This document shows positions 7,354-15,792 of a stretch of 51,376 nucleotides of DNA, in pieces. Positions within the stretch are counted from its first letter, which is position 1; every line of letters begins with the position of its first letter. Made by a program: the position numbers and the translations under genes. Origin of the DNA: an uncultured Bacteroidales bacterium (GTDB taxonomy: Bacteria > Bacteroidota > Bacteroidia > Bacteroidales > Muribaculaceae). Location of the stretch: NCBI GenBank assembly GCA_947644715.1, contig CANSAP010000013.1, positions 1 through 51,376 of the forward strand, read 5' to 3'. The notes below the pieces were generated by a model, which saw only the letters and a program-made list of their open reading frames with translations, made no database searches and was not told the origin of the DNA.

Positions 7354-10200
7354 TTAGTACCAGGTAACGCCGTTGGATGTGGAGGAGCGTTTATCGTATT
7401 TGAGGTCTTTGAGTATCGAAGATTTGACGGCTATATGGAAGTTATAGCTCTTGTAAGGGCCTACGGGGACGAAGCTGGCTGTCATCACGAAGCAGTGAAG
7501 GTCGCGCGAGATGGAGCAGTTCATGTAGGCAATCTTATGAAGCTCGAAGTTGTAGGATGCCGAGAAATTGAAATTCCAGTTCTTTGTCGGGCGTATGCTT
7601 CCGCTCAACGAGAGGTTCTGGGTCAGGCGCCCTTTGTATTCAAGTTTATTGTAATCAAAATCGCCGTAAGCATATCCAATGGAATAATTGAAACTCAGCG
7701 ACCACGGCACACTCCATGGAGCATAGCCATCGGCATCAGAGTCATCATCACTCTTTCGGGTATTCTTCTTGCGCCGGGCAGCCGCCTGCGCGGCGAATGA
7801 CTGCGCGGCATCATCACCTTCATCGCCTGACTCAGGTCCGTAGCCATCGTTGGCGCTATCTGACGACGAGCTGTCACCTTTTTTCTTGAATGTATCCTGA
7901 TTGAGAGTGTAGCTGAAAGAGGTTCCAGCGCTTGAGAGGCGTGCCCACCCCTTGCCGGCTGACATGCGCGTTTTGTTGATACGCACCGGGCTCCCGGATG
8001 CAGACACTCCGTAGCAATAGGGATCCCAGGTGGCCTGAAGATTCAGATTGAAATTGCGGGTCAGACGCAGCAAAATCGAGGTATTGATATTACTCCAGTT
8101 GAGCGAGTCAGCAGCGAAATTATAGCTTTGGGAAATCTGAAGATTTTCAATGAGTGAAATCTTCTTTACTCCCGTAGAGTCAGAATCACTCTTGATCTTC
8201 ATTTCCAAATTATTGGCAAGATTCACTGACAAAACGCCTTGGCGTCCGCGCGTAGGAGTACCGAAGAGGCCATGGTCAAAATAGTTATAATCAACGGTTT
8301 GCATTCCTCCTGCGCCATCCGGGCGCTGATAGGAACCATAGACTCCCCAGAAAGCGGCTCCGAAATCAGGAGCGGCGCTGAAGCTGATGGTAGGGGTCAA
8401 GACGTGGCGAATCATTTGCACCTTGTCTCCAAGGAACTTCATAGGCTTCCAAAAGCCGTAAATCTTCGTGTCGAATGAGAGCGAGGCATTGAAATCGAAG
8501 AGGTTATAGAAGCCGTAAGTCGTGTCACGCACCTCGACTGAAGCGGCCGGATCCCAGTCCCGATGAATCTTCGAGGTGTACATTCGGTCGTTCAAAGTAA
8601 TTGAAGGTGAGACGTTTATATACTTGAACAGGGAGAAGGTGGCACTGATGGGCACATAGTGCTTCATAGCATTACGCCAATCCTTAATAAGACTTTTCTT
8701 AAAGAATACATCCTGACGAGCGGTGAGTGAGTTCTGGAACTGGCCTGAATATGACAGGCGTATCTTCTCATACCAGCGTTCTGCGCCGACAGCCTTTTTC
8801 CGCTTGAAGGGGGTGGTCTGACTCATGGTCACAGTCAGATTCGGAAACGACACGGCCAGCGTGCTGTCCTGGGTGCGCTGCGCAATGCTGGCTGTGGCCG
8901 AGATGCTCCATTTTGATTGAGGGAAGCGGTAAGTAAGGTTCACCGTTGAGCTCTTTGTATTCTCGGTGAAGGCGTTGCTGTAATAGGAATTAAGGTCATT
9001 TCTCGTATAGCCGGAAGTAGTAAAATCCACGGCTGCAGAGAAGCTCATATTGGGGTTGGCCTTGGCATCCTGTGTGTGTGTCCAGGCCACTTTGAAGTTG
9101 TTTTGTTTCGAGTAGTCAGGGTCACCTTTTTCCCCATAGATGGTTGTGATATACGAAATATCAAACGCGCCGCGGTATCGATAACGCTTCACGTAATTGG
9201 AACGGGCGGAAAGCCCCCATGAGCCTCGGGTATAAATCTCGCCACGCAGCGCAAGGTCTACATTATCATTGATGGCGAAATAGTATCCGCCGTCACGCAG
9301 ATAAAAGCCTCGGTTATAATCATCGCCGAAGGAGGGGAAAATAATGCCACTCGAATATTTCTTGCTGAACGGAAAGAAACCGAACGGGAGCGCCAACGGC
9401 AAGGGCACATCAGCCAACACCATATAGACCGGACCGGTCACGATGTTTTTACCGGGCTTCATCTTGCCTTTCGTCACTTGAAAATAGAAGTGGGGATGTT
9501 CATGGTCATCGCAGGTGGTGTAACGCGCCCCGGCGAGATTGAAGGAGCCATCTTCGAGTTTCTTGGTAAGAGCGCCGGTGAGATAGCCCTCACCCTGCTC
9601 TGTAATAACATCAGTGATAAAGCCGCGACCTGTGCGGAAATTATATTTCATCGTGCGGCTCTGATACTCTCCCGAGCCGTCAGAGAAGACGGGATAATCC
9701 TCATTCTCAGCATCTTTCTCGGCGCCTAACGAATCGACCGGAGATGCGGAAGCAAGCACGGTGGAAGAGTCCATGGCCATTTCTATGCGCCCGGCATTGA
9801 GGTTAATCTCGCCGTAGCGCACCGTGCTGTTGCCATACATGAAAGCGCGGTCACGACCAATGAGCACCAGGGAGTCATTTGCAGAAAAATCAACGGCATT
9901 CTCCAAATCGACTTTCGTTCTGACAAAGCGGCTGACGGATGTTCGGGTCGTGTCGGCACTCACCGAATCAGCCTCTGCATCACGGCGCACGCCGCCATGC
10001 GCGAGGCGCCCCGGCATGAAAGATGCCGACGCCGTGTCCGGCTCGAGCTGCATGTCGGGCAGAATGCGCACGTCACTCCCTGAGTCAACAGGAGCAGACT
10101 CCACCTGTGACACAATGAGGGGCTGTGTAGATAGCTGCGAGGTAGCGTATGCTATCCCTACGAGCAGCAGGGTGAGTATATAGACTATTGCCTGACGCAA
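7354..10200 (-). CDS. lptD: LptD-like LPS-assembly outer membrane protein
   Basis: A 948-residue outer-membrane protein of the LptD/OstA type that would insert lipopolysaccharide into the outer leaflet. It has an N-terminal hydrophobic segment (about 3-18), an OstA-like beta-jellyroll (about 90-260, with alternating VRYGEINLNAGRIEM-type strands) and a long beta-barrel ending in an aromatic residue (W-Y). Residues 777-833 are a Ser/Asp-rich insert followed by basic residues. There is no ATG near the signal segment: the frame opens with TTG at 10200 and no in-frame ATG lies just upstream, so TTG is the likely start. A -7 box lies at 10263-10270. LptE and other Lpt genes are not in this window. 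Confidence 0.85.
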   Translation of the reverse strand: MRQAIVYILTLLLVGIAYATSQLSTQPLIVSQVESAPVDSGSDVRILPDMQLEPDTASASFMPGRLAHGGVRRDAEADSVSADTTRTSVSRFVRTKVDLENAVDFSANDSLVLIGRDRAFMYGNSTVRYGEINLNAGRIEMAMDSSTVLASASPVDSLGAEKDAENEDYPVFSDGSGEYQSRTMKYNFRTGRGFITDVITEQGEGYLTGALTKKLEDGSFNLAGARYTTCDDHEHPHFYFQVTKGKMKPGKNIVTGPVYMVLADVPLPLALPFGFFPFSKKYSSGIIFPSFGDDYNRGFYLRDGGYYFAINDNVDLALRGEIYTRGSWGLSARSNYVKRYRYRGAFDISYITTIYGEKGDPDYSKQNNFKVAWTHTQDAKANPNMSFSAAVDFTTSGYTRNDLNSYYSNAFTENTKSSTVNLTYRFPQSKWSISATASIAQRTQDSTLAVSFPNLTVTMSQTTPFKRKKAVGAERWYEKIRLSYSGQFQNSLTARQDVFFKKSLIKDWRNAMKHYVPISATFSLFKYINVSPSITLNDRMYTSKIHRDWDPAASVEVRDTTYGFYNLFDFNASLSFDTKIYGFWKPMKFLGDKVQMIRHVLTPTISFSAAPDFGAAFWGVYGSYQRPDGAGGMQTVDYNYFDHGLFGTPTRGRQGVLSVNLANNLEMKIKSDSDSTGVKKISLIENLQISQSYNFAADSLNWSNINTSILLRLTRNFNLNLQATWDPYCYGVSASGSPVRINKTRMSAGKGWARLSSAGTSFSYTLNQDTFKKKGDSSSSDSANDGYGPESGDEGDDAAQSFAAQAAARRKKNTRKSDDDSDADGYAPWSVPWSLSFNYSIGYAYGDFDYNKLEYKGRLTQNLSLSGSIRPTKNWNFNFSASYNFELHKIAYMNCSISRDLHCFVMTASFVPVGPYKSYNFHIAVKSSILKDLKYDKRSSTSNGVTWY

Positions 10201-10262
10201 CGGGATTGTTAATTTAGTTAGCGTGTTTCGTGCGGATTGTGAATATCCGCAATTCCAAGCTG

Positions 10263-10270
10263 CAAAATTA
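10263..10270 (-). promoter_or_regulatory. -7 box upstream of lptD
   Basis: TAATTTTG on the minus strand, about 63 bases before the lptD start. No good -33 box is visible at the expected distance. Confidence 0.5.
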
Positions 10271-10319
10271 ACTATTTTATTTGAGGTAGTCGTCTCTTGC
10301 CCCGTGTATTTAATCTTTT

Positions 10320-10886
10320 TTAGGGGATGAAGTCCTCAAACGGATTCCCGAATTCATTCTCCAACGCAAGAAATCTGGTTGCCACCCCGGCTCCGTGAGC
10401 CTCCATCTGTGCTCTGATTTTCTCTATTGGTTTGGGGGTATTCAGCGCACGACTCTTTGAGTAAAACTTATCGGCATAGCAAATCAGTCTCTCCTCAAGC
10501 GTCTCCGGAAGGAAATCCTGCTGCGGAAGCGGCAGATTGCGTTCTTTAATTTCTTCAGCAGTGAGCCCGGAACCGGTATGCCGTTCGGCCACACGGGCAT
10601 GGCGCGGCAATCCCTCAGCACGAAGAATGCGGGCTCCTTCAATGCCGTGGCAAATGTAAGGGGCTGAACCGAAACATTTAATGGAAGGTGCGTCGCACTC
10701 CCCTACCCCGATGTCATGGAGCATGGCTGCCTCTGCAAGGAATTGCCGGTCGACGGGCAATCCTTTTTCAGCGGCTATGCGCAGAGCAAGGTCGCGCACA
10801 GCGCGGCTGTGGCCAAGCAGAATCTCCAGCAGAGCCGGATTGCCGGGAGTGTATTTTTCGAGCAGAGATGTTGTGTCGAGTGTCAT
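10320..10886 (-). CDS. HD-domain (HDIG) phosphohydrolase
   Basis: A 188-residue cytosolic protein with one HD domain. The motif AAMLHDIG carries the metal-binding His-Asp pair, and further conserved histidines follow (ICHGIEGARIL, AERHTGSG). Such proteins are metal-dependent phosphohydrolases or phosphodiesterases acting on nucleotides or similar substrates. The start at 10886 is used because the upstream extension to 10949 reads through the ilvE terminator hairpin. It stands between ilvE and lptD on the same strand. The substrate is unknown. Confidence 0.8.
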   Translation of the reverse strand: MTLDTTSLLEKYTPGNPALLEILLGHSRAVRDLALRIAAEKGLPVDRQFLAEAAMLHDIGVGECDAPSIKCFGSAPYICHGIEGARILRAEGLPRHARVAERHTGSGLTAEEIKERNLPLPQQDFLPETLEERLICYADKFYSKSRALNTPKPIEKIRAQMEAHGAGVATRFLALENEFGNPFEDFIP

Positions 10887-10915
10887 AAGCAGATAATAGT
10901 CTCGTAAAATAATCA

Positions 10916-10941
10916 GGGATGTTGCCGAATGGCAACATCCC
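10916..10941 (-). terminator. Terminator of ilvE
   Basis: An 11-bp perfect stem (10916-10926 with 10931-10941) with a GAAT loop. It is followed on the minus strand by TGATTATTTTA and lies 22 bases past the ilvE stop. Confidence 0.8.
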
Positions 10942-10963
10942 CGTATCATGCGAAAGTTAATAA

Positions 10964-11992
10964 TCAGATATCGAGAATCTCACACCAACCGTGAATATCC
11001 TCAACCTCACCGTTCTGGATTGCACGCAGCTGATTATAGAGCTTGGTGGTCACAGGGCCGGCCTCGTCGGGTGAGCCGAAAGTGTAGCTCTTGCCTGTGT
11101 CGAGGTCATCAATGAGGTGGATGGGAGAGCAAACGGCTGCAGTGCCGCAAGCGGATGCCTCCTCAAATGTGGGAAGTTCTTCAATTGCTATGGGACGAGC
11201 CTCAACCTTCACACCAAGGTCTTCCGCAATCTGGCGCAAGCTCATGTTGGTGATGGAGGGGAGAATAGACTCTGAAGCGGGAGTAATGTAGGTGTTATCC
11301 TTGATGGCGAAGAAGTTAGCAGCGCCGCATTCGTCGATGTATTTCTTCTCCTTGGGGTCAAGATAGAGCATCACTGAGTAGCCGAGGTTGTGAGCACGTT
11401 CGCCGGCCACGAGCGAAGCGGCATAGTTGCCACCCACTTTGATTGAGCCGGTGCCCTTGGGAGCCACGCGGTCATGGTCGCGGCTCATGCACACCTTGCA
11501 GGGCTTGAAGCCTGACTTGAAGTAGGGACCCACCGGGGTTACGAGCATGATAACCATGTAGTCAGTGGCGGGTTTCACACCAACCAGAGGAGTGATACCA
11601 ATCTGGAAGGGGCGGATATACAGAGAAGCGCCTGTGCCGTAAGGGGGAACGAAACGTTCGTTGAGTTCCACTACCTTGCGCACCATTTCAAGGAAGAGCT
11701 CTTCGGGCATGGGTTCCATTCCGATGCCTTCTGCACTGCGGATGAAGCGCTTGGCGTTTTCGATGGGACGGAAGATGCGCACTTTGCCATCTTTGCCACG
11801 GAAAGCCTTGAGGCCTTCAAATGATTCCTGGCCGTAGTGCAGACAGGAGGCGGCGATGTGCAGGGGCACATACTCTGAGTCGGAAACTTCGATGGGACCC
11901 CACTTACCGTTGGTGAAGGTGCAACGCACGTTGAAGTCGGTCTTCATGTAAGAGAACGACAGGGAACCCCAGTCAATGTTATTTTCTGCCAT
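10964..11992 (-). CDS. ilvE: Branched-chain amino acid aminotransferase
   Basis: A PLP-dependent fold-type IV aminotransferase (342 residues from the ATG at 11992) that interconverts Leu/Ile/Val and their 2-oxo acids with glutamate. The PLP lysine lies in GTGSIKVGGNYAAS, and the family block YGQESFEGLKA is near the N-terminus. The open frame extends upstream to 12130, but that part lacks family similarity and MAENNIDWG is a typical beginning. A strong hairpin terminator follows. No leader peptide or T-box is apparent in the roughly 105 bases upstream, so regulation is not visible. Confidence 0.93.
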   Translation of the reverse strand: MAENNIDWGSLSFSYMKTDFNVRCTFTNGKWGPIEVSDSEYVPLHIAASCLHYGQESFEGLKAFRGKDGKVRIFRPIENAKRFIRSAEGIGMEPMPEELFLEMVRKVVELNERFVPPYGTGASLYIRPFQIGITPLVGVKPATDYMVIMLVTPVGPYFKSGFKPCKVCMSRDHDRVAPKGTGSIKVGGNYAASLVAGERAHNLGYSVMLYLDPKEKKYIDECGAANFFAIKDNTYITPASESILPSITNMSLRQIAEDLGVKVEARPIAIEELPTFEEASACGTAAVCSPIHLIDDLDTGKSYTFGSPDEAGPVTTKLYNQLRAIQNGEVEDIHGWCEILDI

Positions 11993-12098
11993 AGTTAGCG
12001 TGGTTTTGGCCGCGAGGAGCGAAGAGAGTCGGCCGGGTGTTTTGTTATATATTAGATTGGTTAAATAGTCAGTCTTCAATACGTTAATCACCATCCGG

Positions 12099-12434
12099 TC
12101 ACAACGCCACCTTGCATGTGAGATCGCCAATCTTCACAATGAAGATTCCGTGGGCACCCAATTGCAGCCGACTCGTGCCGGCACCTATGGTCTCCTGCGA
12201 AACGAGCTGACCAAGGATACTGAACACTTTTACCTGCACCTGCCGGTTCGTAGTGACGTAAATCACTCCTCGGGCGGCACGCACCTCGATGTCGGTTGTG
12301 CGGAGCACCTGCTTGGCCTCAGTCACCCGCTCGGCACGCACGGCTTCCCAGGTGGAACGCGCATGCAGCGACGGCACGGCCACAAACGCAGCCAAGCAAC
12401 TGATTAACAATATCTTACGCCACACATTCTTCAT
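12099..12434 (-). CDS. Mini secreted protein consisting mainly of a type IX secretion-type C-terminal tail
   Basis: A 111-residue protein with a signal peptide (MKNVWRKILLISCLAAFVAV region, cut near LHA-RS). Residues about 45-111 fit the T9SS type A sorting-tail pattern: VEVRAARG, VKVFSILGQLV, a Gly-Thr turn, LGAHGIFIVKIG and a final strand KVAL. In normal cargo this tail follows a large passenger domain, but here there is none. The start at 12434 places the signal correctly. A -7 box lies at 12464-12471. The function is unknown. It could be a stand-alone surface beta-sandwich or a remnant of a larger cargo gene. Confidence 0.7.
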   Translation of the reverse strand: MKNVWRKILLISCLAAFVAVPSLHARSTWEAVRAERVTEAKQVLRTTDIEVRAARGVIYVTTNRQVQVKVFSILGQLVSQETIGAGTSRLQLGAHGIFIVKIGDLTCKVAL

Positions 12435-12463
12435 TCTGATGCTACGGGTAGTAATTAACACCC

Positions 12464-12471
12464 CAAAATTA
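12464..12471 (-). promoter_or_regulatory. -7 box for the mini type-IX-tail gene
   Basis: TAATTTTG on the minus strand, 30 bases before the start codon at 12434. The -33 region is T-rich without a clear TTG at 20 bases. Confidence 0.5.
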
Positions 12472-12533
12472 CAACTTTTTTTTGACATACTCGCTATCCA
12501 CTCCTAAAAAATATGGCTTACGGCAGAACGCAA

Positions 12534-12566
12534 CAGAGCCTGCCGAATCTAGTCCGGCAGGCTCTG
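12534..12566 (-). terminator. Terminator after the small lipoprotein
   Basis: A 12-bp perfect GC-rich stem (12534-12545 with 12555-12566) with a 9-base loop, 22 bases past the stop at 12589. The following minus-strand bases are only weakly T-rich. Confidence 0.65.
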
Positions 12567-12588
12567 CGAGGAGTGGTTATTATCGGTA

Positions 12589-12810
12589 TCAGTTGGATGC
12601 CTGTGCCGTGTCTACGGCTACTGCCTGAGCAGTAGCTACTACTGAATCGGCGGCGGCAGAGCCTTCTTCAGGCATATCAACTACTTCACCTACTACTTCT
12701 TCCTGTTCAATTACAACTCCGGTGTCGGAGTCAGACTGTTTGTTGCTGCATGCCCCGAAAATAACTGCCAGGCCAAATGCGGCAGCAATGCCTAATACTG
12801 TCTTTTTCAT
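12589..12810 (-). CDS. Small acidic lipoprotein
   Basis: A 73-residue protein with a lipoprotein signal (hydrophobic residues 5-19 and lipobox FGAC with Cys at 21). The mature part of about 50 residues is acidic and rich in Val, Glu, Ala and Ser, with no recognisable domain. It is likely anchored to a membrane leaflet in the periplasm. It forms its own unit between a hairpin terminator and an 8-bp inverted repeat (12812-12838). I do not recognise a family. Confidence 0.7.
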   Translation of the reverse strand: MKKTVLGIAAAFGLAVIFGACSNKQSDSDTGVVIEQEEVVGEVVDMPEEGSAAADSVVATAQAVAVDTAQASN

Positions 12811-12811
12811 T

Positions 12812-12838
12812 GTGTTATATGTTTTATATCTATAACAC
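12812..12838. promoter_or_regulatory. Inverted repeat upstream of the small lipoprotein
   Basis: GTGTTATA (12812-12819) and TATAACAC (12831-12838) are perfect inverted copies with 11 bases between them, immediately upstream of the start codon at 12810. It could be an operator or a hairpin in the leader. Confidence 0.4.
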
Positions 12839-12867
12839 TGCTGCGGGAAGAAAGTTCAGGCGCGGAG

Positions 12868-14757
12868 TTATTTCACCGGCTCGAGAATCAAAATCTGTCG
12901 CGGGGTGAAGGTCATTTCGGCTGTTTCGGCATCGCCTTTCAGGGGAGTTACTACAGCGCCGGTCAGGATGTCGCGGTAAGCCTGACCCGGCATGAGCACC
13001 TGAGCGTAGCGGTTCATGTCTACGGTGAGGTCGTTGTCCTGTCCGTTGAGCATTACTATTGCCTGCTCACCCTCCGGGGTGTAGCGCTGATAAAGATAGA
13101 GGCCGTTGGAGGGCATGAAGTGAATCATTTTCCCTTTGCCCACAGCCTGAGATCCTTTGCGCCATTTCAGCAGGGTTGACAGGAAGTCATACGCTTCATT
13201 CTGAAGCTGAGTGCGTCCTTCGGAGGTAAACGCATTGACGGTGTCGCCGGGCCATCCGCCGGGCATATCGCGGCGCACATTGCCGTCACCCTTTTTGCGG
13301 TCGCCGGCCATAAGCAGCTCGGTGCCGTAATAAATCTGAGGAATGCCGGGCAGAGTAAGCAGCAGTGTCATTGCCTGCTTCCAGGAGTCAAGACTATCGG
13401 GCACCTCAAGAATCACGCGCTCTGTGTCATGATTATCCAGGAAGCGGAGCAGGTTCAGAGGGTCGGCGTAAACATAGTCGAGCGCCACATGGTCATAGAT
13501 TTTATTCAGACCATTCCAGGGGTCGGTCTGCTCGGTGTACGGAGCCAGCTCGCGACTCTTAATCATCAGCGGGAAGTCCATAACGACCGGGAGATGCGTG
13601 TCAGCCCCTTCAGCAGCCAAGGGGGAGCCTTTTTGCCAAGCAGCAACACCTGCCGTATCGCCGAACCAGCACTCGCCTACGATGTTGAAGTCCGGGTATT
13701 CCGCAAGCACGGCATCAATCCAATCAGCCATCGCCGCGCGGTCAGCATAAGGATAAGTGTCCATGCGGATGCCATCAATCTGCGCATCTTCAATCCACCA
13801 TATTGAGTTCTGAATCAGATACTTCTTCAGATGAGGATTGCGCTGGTTCAGGTCAGGCATCTCACGCACGAACCAGCCGTCAGTCGAAAGCAGACGGTCA
13901 TAGTCAGAGGCGTAAGGGTCGTTGATGGTCGAGAGGCGGTAATTGGTCTGTTCATAGCCGCCGGGGAGGTTATACCAGTCAGCTGAGGGACGGTCAGTAA
14001 ACCAACGATGCTCGGAGCCGGAGTGATTGAAAATCATGTCCATCACGGTTTTCAGGCCATGATTATGCAGCGAGTCAATCAGCTCGGCATACTCGGCATT
14101 GCTTCCGAAGCGGGGGTCTACCCGATAATAGTCAGTGGTGGCATAGCCATGATAGGAACCGTGAGGCATATCGTTTTCGAGCACGGGGGCAAACCAGATG
14201 GTGGTCACACCCAGTGAATCAAGATAGCCTATGTGGTCAGCCACACCTTTGAGGTCGCCGCCATGACGCTTGTTGAGGTTCTCTCGCTCAGCGCCCACGG
14301 GGAACCGCATTGAGGACACAAGGTCGTTGGAGGTATCGCCGTTCGCAAAGCGGTCAGGCATGAGCATATAAAGCACATCGGAGGCTGTAAAGCCCTGTGC
14401 GCCGCGCTGCTCACGACGTCCGCGCAGCTCATAGGCGCACACAGATTTCTTTTTGCCGGAAGTGAAGGTGAATTTCAGTTTGCCCGGCTCGGCCTGCGGA
14501 GCAACATTCAGATAGAGAAACAGATAATTGTCCGACCCGTCAAGGCGAGCCACACTGTCGAGCTGTACCCCGGGATAGTCTGCCAGCTTCACGTCGGCAC
14601 TCTTTATGCCGGGAGCGTAGACCTGAATCTGAAGAGAGGTGTCTTTCATGCCGGTCCACCAATAGGGAGGTTCAAAGACCGGAGCGGGCGCCTTGGCTGC
14701 CCGGGCGCCGCTTATGCCGAAGAGCATCAGCAGCGCGATGAGAAAACTGCGAGTCAT
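12868..14757 (-). CDS. Glycoside hydrolase family 13 alpha-amylase / neopullulanase-like
   Basis: A 629-residue exported alpha-glucan hydrolase resembling SusA-type neopullulanases and cyclomaltodextrinases. A signal peptide (1-20) is followed by an N-terminal beta-domain (about 25-118, cyclomaltodextrinase N-like), the GH13 barrel (about 125-540) and a C-terminal beta domain. The catalytic triad is visible as D333 (DGIRMD), E362 (VGECW) and D444 (LDNHDTE). It most likely acts in the periplasm on starch, pullulan or maltodextrins. No SusC/SusD pair or regulator is next to it, so it is not part of a visible polysaccharide utilisation locus here. Confidence 0.9.
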   Translation of the reverse strand: MTRSFLIALLMLFGISGARAAKAPAPVFEPPYWWTGMKDTSLQIQVYAPGIKSADVKLADYPGVQLDSVARLDGSDNYLFLYLNVAPQAEPGKLKFTFTSGKKKSVCAYELRGRREQRGAQGFTASDVLYMLMPDRFANGDTSNDLVSSMRFPVGAERENLNKRHGGDLKGVADHIGYLDSLGVTTIWFAPVLENDMPHGSYHGYATTDYYRVDPRFGSNAEYAELIDSLHNHGLKTVMDMIFNHSGSEHRWFTDRPSADWYNLPGGYEQTNYRLSTINDPYASDYDRLLSTDGWFVREMPDLNQRNPHLKKYLIQNSIWWIEDAQIDGIRMDTYPYADRAAMADWIDAVLAEYPDFNIVGECWFGDTAGVAAWQKGSPLAAEGADTHLPVVMDFPLMIKSRELAPYTEQTDPWNGLNKIYDHVALDYVYADPLNLLRFLDNHDTERVILEVPDSLDSWKQAMTLLLTLPGIPQIYYGTELLMAGDRKKGDGNVRRDMPGGWPGDTVNAFTSEGRTQLQNEAYDFLSTLLKWRKGSQAVGKGKMIHFMPSNGLYLYQRYTPEGEQAIVMLNGQDNDLTVDMNRYAQVLMPGQAYRDILTGAVVTPLKGDAETAEMTFTPRQILILEPVK

Positions 14758-14798
14758 AAGTTACTGTTGATTAGAGGTTAACATGTAAGAAAAAAAGT

Positions 14799-14834
14799 CG
14801 CATGAATCCATGCTCTAGAGCATGGATTCATGCG
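14799..14834 (-). terminator. Perfect 36-bp palindrome, terminator of the coiled-coil lipoprotein gene
   Basis: Bases 14799-14834 are a perfect palindrome centred on CTAG. On the minus strand it is followed by ACTTTTTTTC, a good T run, 30 bases past the stop at 14864. It also lies 42 bases upstream of the GH13 start codon. Confidence 0.85.
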
Positions 14835-14863
14835 GGAATCTGGGTTATATACTTAAGTCTTGT

Positions 14864-15742
14864 TTAGCCAACGCGGATTACGAGGAAGTCACTGAGGGAC
14901 CAGAAGCGGGTGGGATTGGTAATCTTGATGCTCTTTGTGCCATCGGCATTCTCCACGATTTCGTAGGAGTCCTTGGGCTGGTTGGTGAGAATCTTCACCT
15001 TCTTGTTGTGGCAGGGGATTACGGAGAGCGTGCGACGGTCAGCAGTCTGGAAATAGCTCATCTCGAAGTTGCCCTGCATCACCTTGGTCTTGCCGAGGAA
15101 TTTCTTTTCGACAATGCCGTGGTTCTTCAGTTCAGATGAAGTGCCGATTGCGAAGTACACCTTATTGGCGTCGTTCACGGCTGCCTCAGTCTCAGCCTGA
15201 GCCTGCTTGGTTTCTGCCTGAGCCTGCTCCTTGGCCTGAGTCTCCTGAGTGAGAGCCTCGCGGGTGGTGCTTACCTCAGTGTTGAGGGTGTTGATCTGTT
15301 CCTGAGCATTGGTGAGCTGAGCCTGTAATTCAGTGATGCGAGCCTCTTTCTCTGAGATAAGAGTCTTCAGACGCGCAACCTCTTTGGCGAGCTGACCGGT
15401 CTTGTCGTTAGCTGAATTGAAACGGGCAGTCATCTCATCCAAGCGCTGCTGCTTAGCCTGCAGCTCTGCCTTGATGCGTGCAAGGTTTTCAATGATTTCC
15501 TGCTTCTTGTTGACATTATCAGTGCCACGCAGGTTATATAACAGGCCTTCCTGAACATTGATTTCCTCCACGCCGGAGTAAATGTCGCTCATAAGGAAGA
15601 TGAGGGAGTCCTTGGAGTCCTGCGCCATTTCGAGGCGCTCATTGAGGGCGGCCACCTGCTCGGTGTCAACATTTTCAGTCTTGTTGCCGCAAGAGGCAAG
15701 CAGCACAGCCGGAAGTGCTACGGCGAGAATGAGTTTCTTCAT
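14864..15742 (-). CDS. Coiled-coil lipoprotein of unknown function
   Basis: A 292-residue protein with a lipoprotein signal (lipobox LASC, Cys at 18). Residues about 25-185 form a long coiled coil very rich in Gln, Glu and Ala, with the tract QAKEQAQAETKQAQAETE near its end. Residues about 190-292 look like a compact beta-rich domain (VYFAIGTSSELKNHGIVEKK). Such proteins are frequent in Bacteroidales. I do not recognise a named function, though an envelope-spanning or peptidoglycan-associated role is plausible. It is monocistronic, with a strong terminator at 14799-14834. Confidence 0.75.
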   Translation of the reverse strand: MKKLILAVALPAVLLASCGNKTENVDTEQVAALNERLEMAQDSKDSLIFLMSDIYSGVEEINVQEGLLYNLRGTDNVNKKQEIIENLARIKAELQAKQQRLDEMTARFNSANDKTGQLAKEVARLKTLISEKEARITELQAQLTNAQEQINTLNTEVSTTREALTQETQAKEQAQAETKQAQAETEAAVNDANKVYFAIGTSSELKNHGIVEKKFLGKTKVMQGNFEMSYFQTADRRTLSVIPCHNKKVKILTNQPKDSYEIVENADGTKSIKITNPTRFWSLSDFLVIRVG

Positions 15743-15792
15743 AATCGTGAGTGTTTTAGGATATAGCTTATTTTAATAATTCGTAAAGAGAG

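Noticed and set aside
11993..12130. Longer ilvE start at 12130
   Set aside because: The extra 46 residues do not resemble the family and would overlap the end of the mini type-IX-tail gene.
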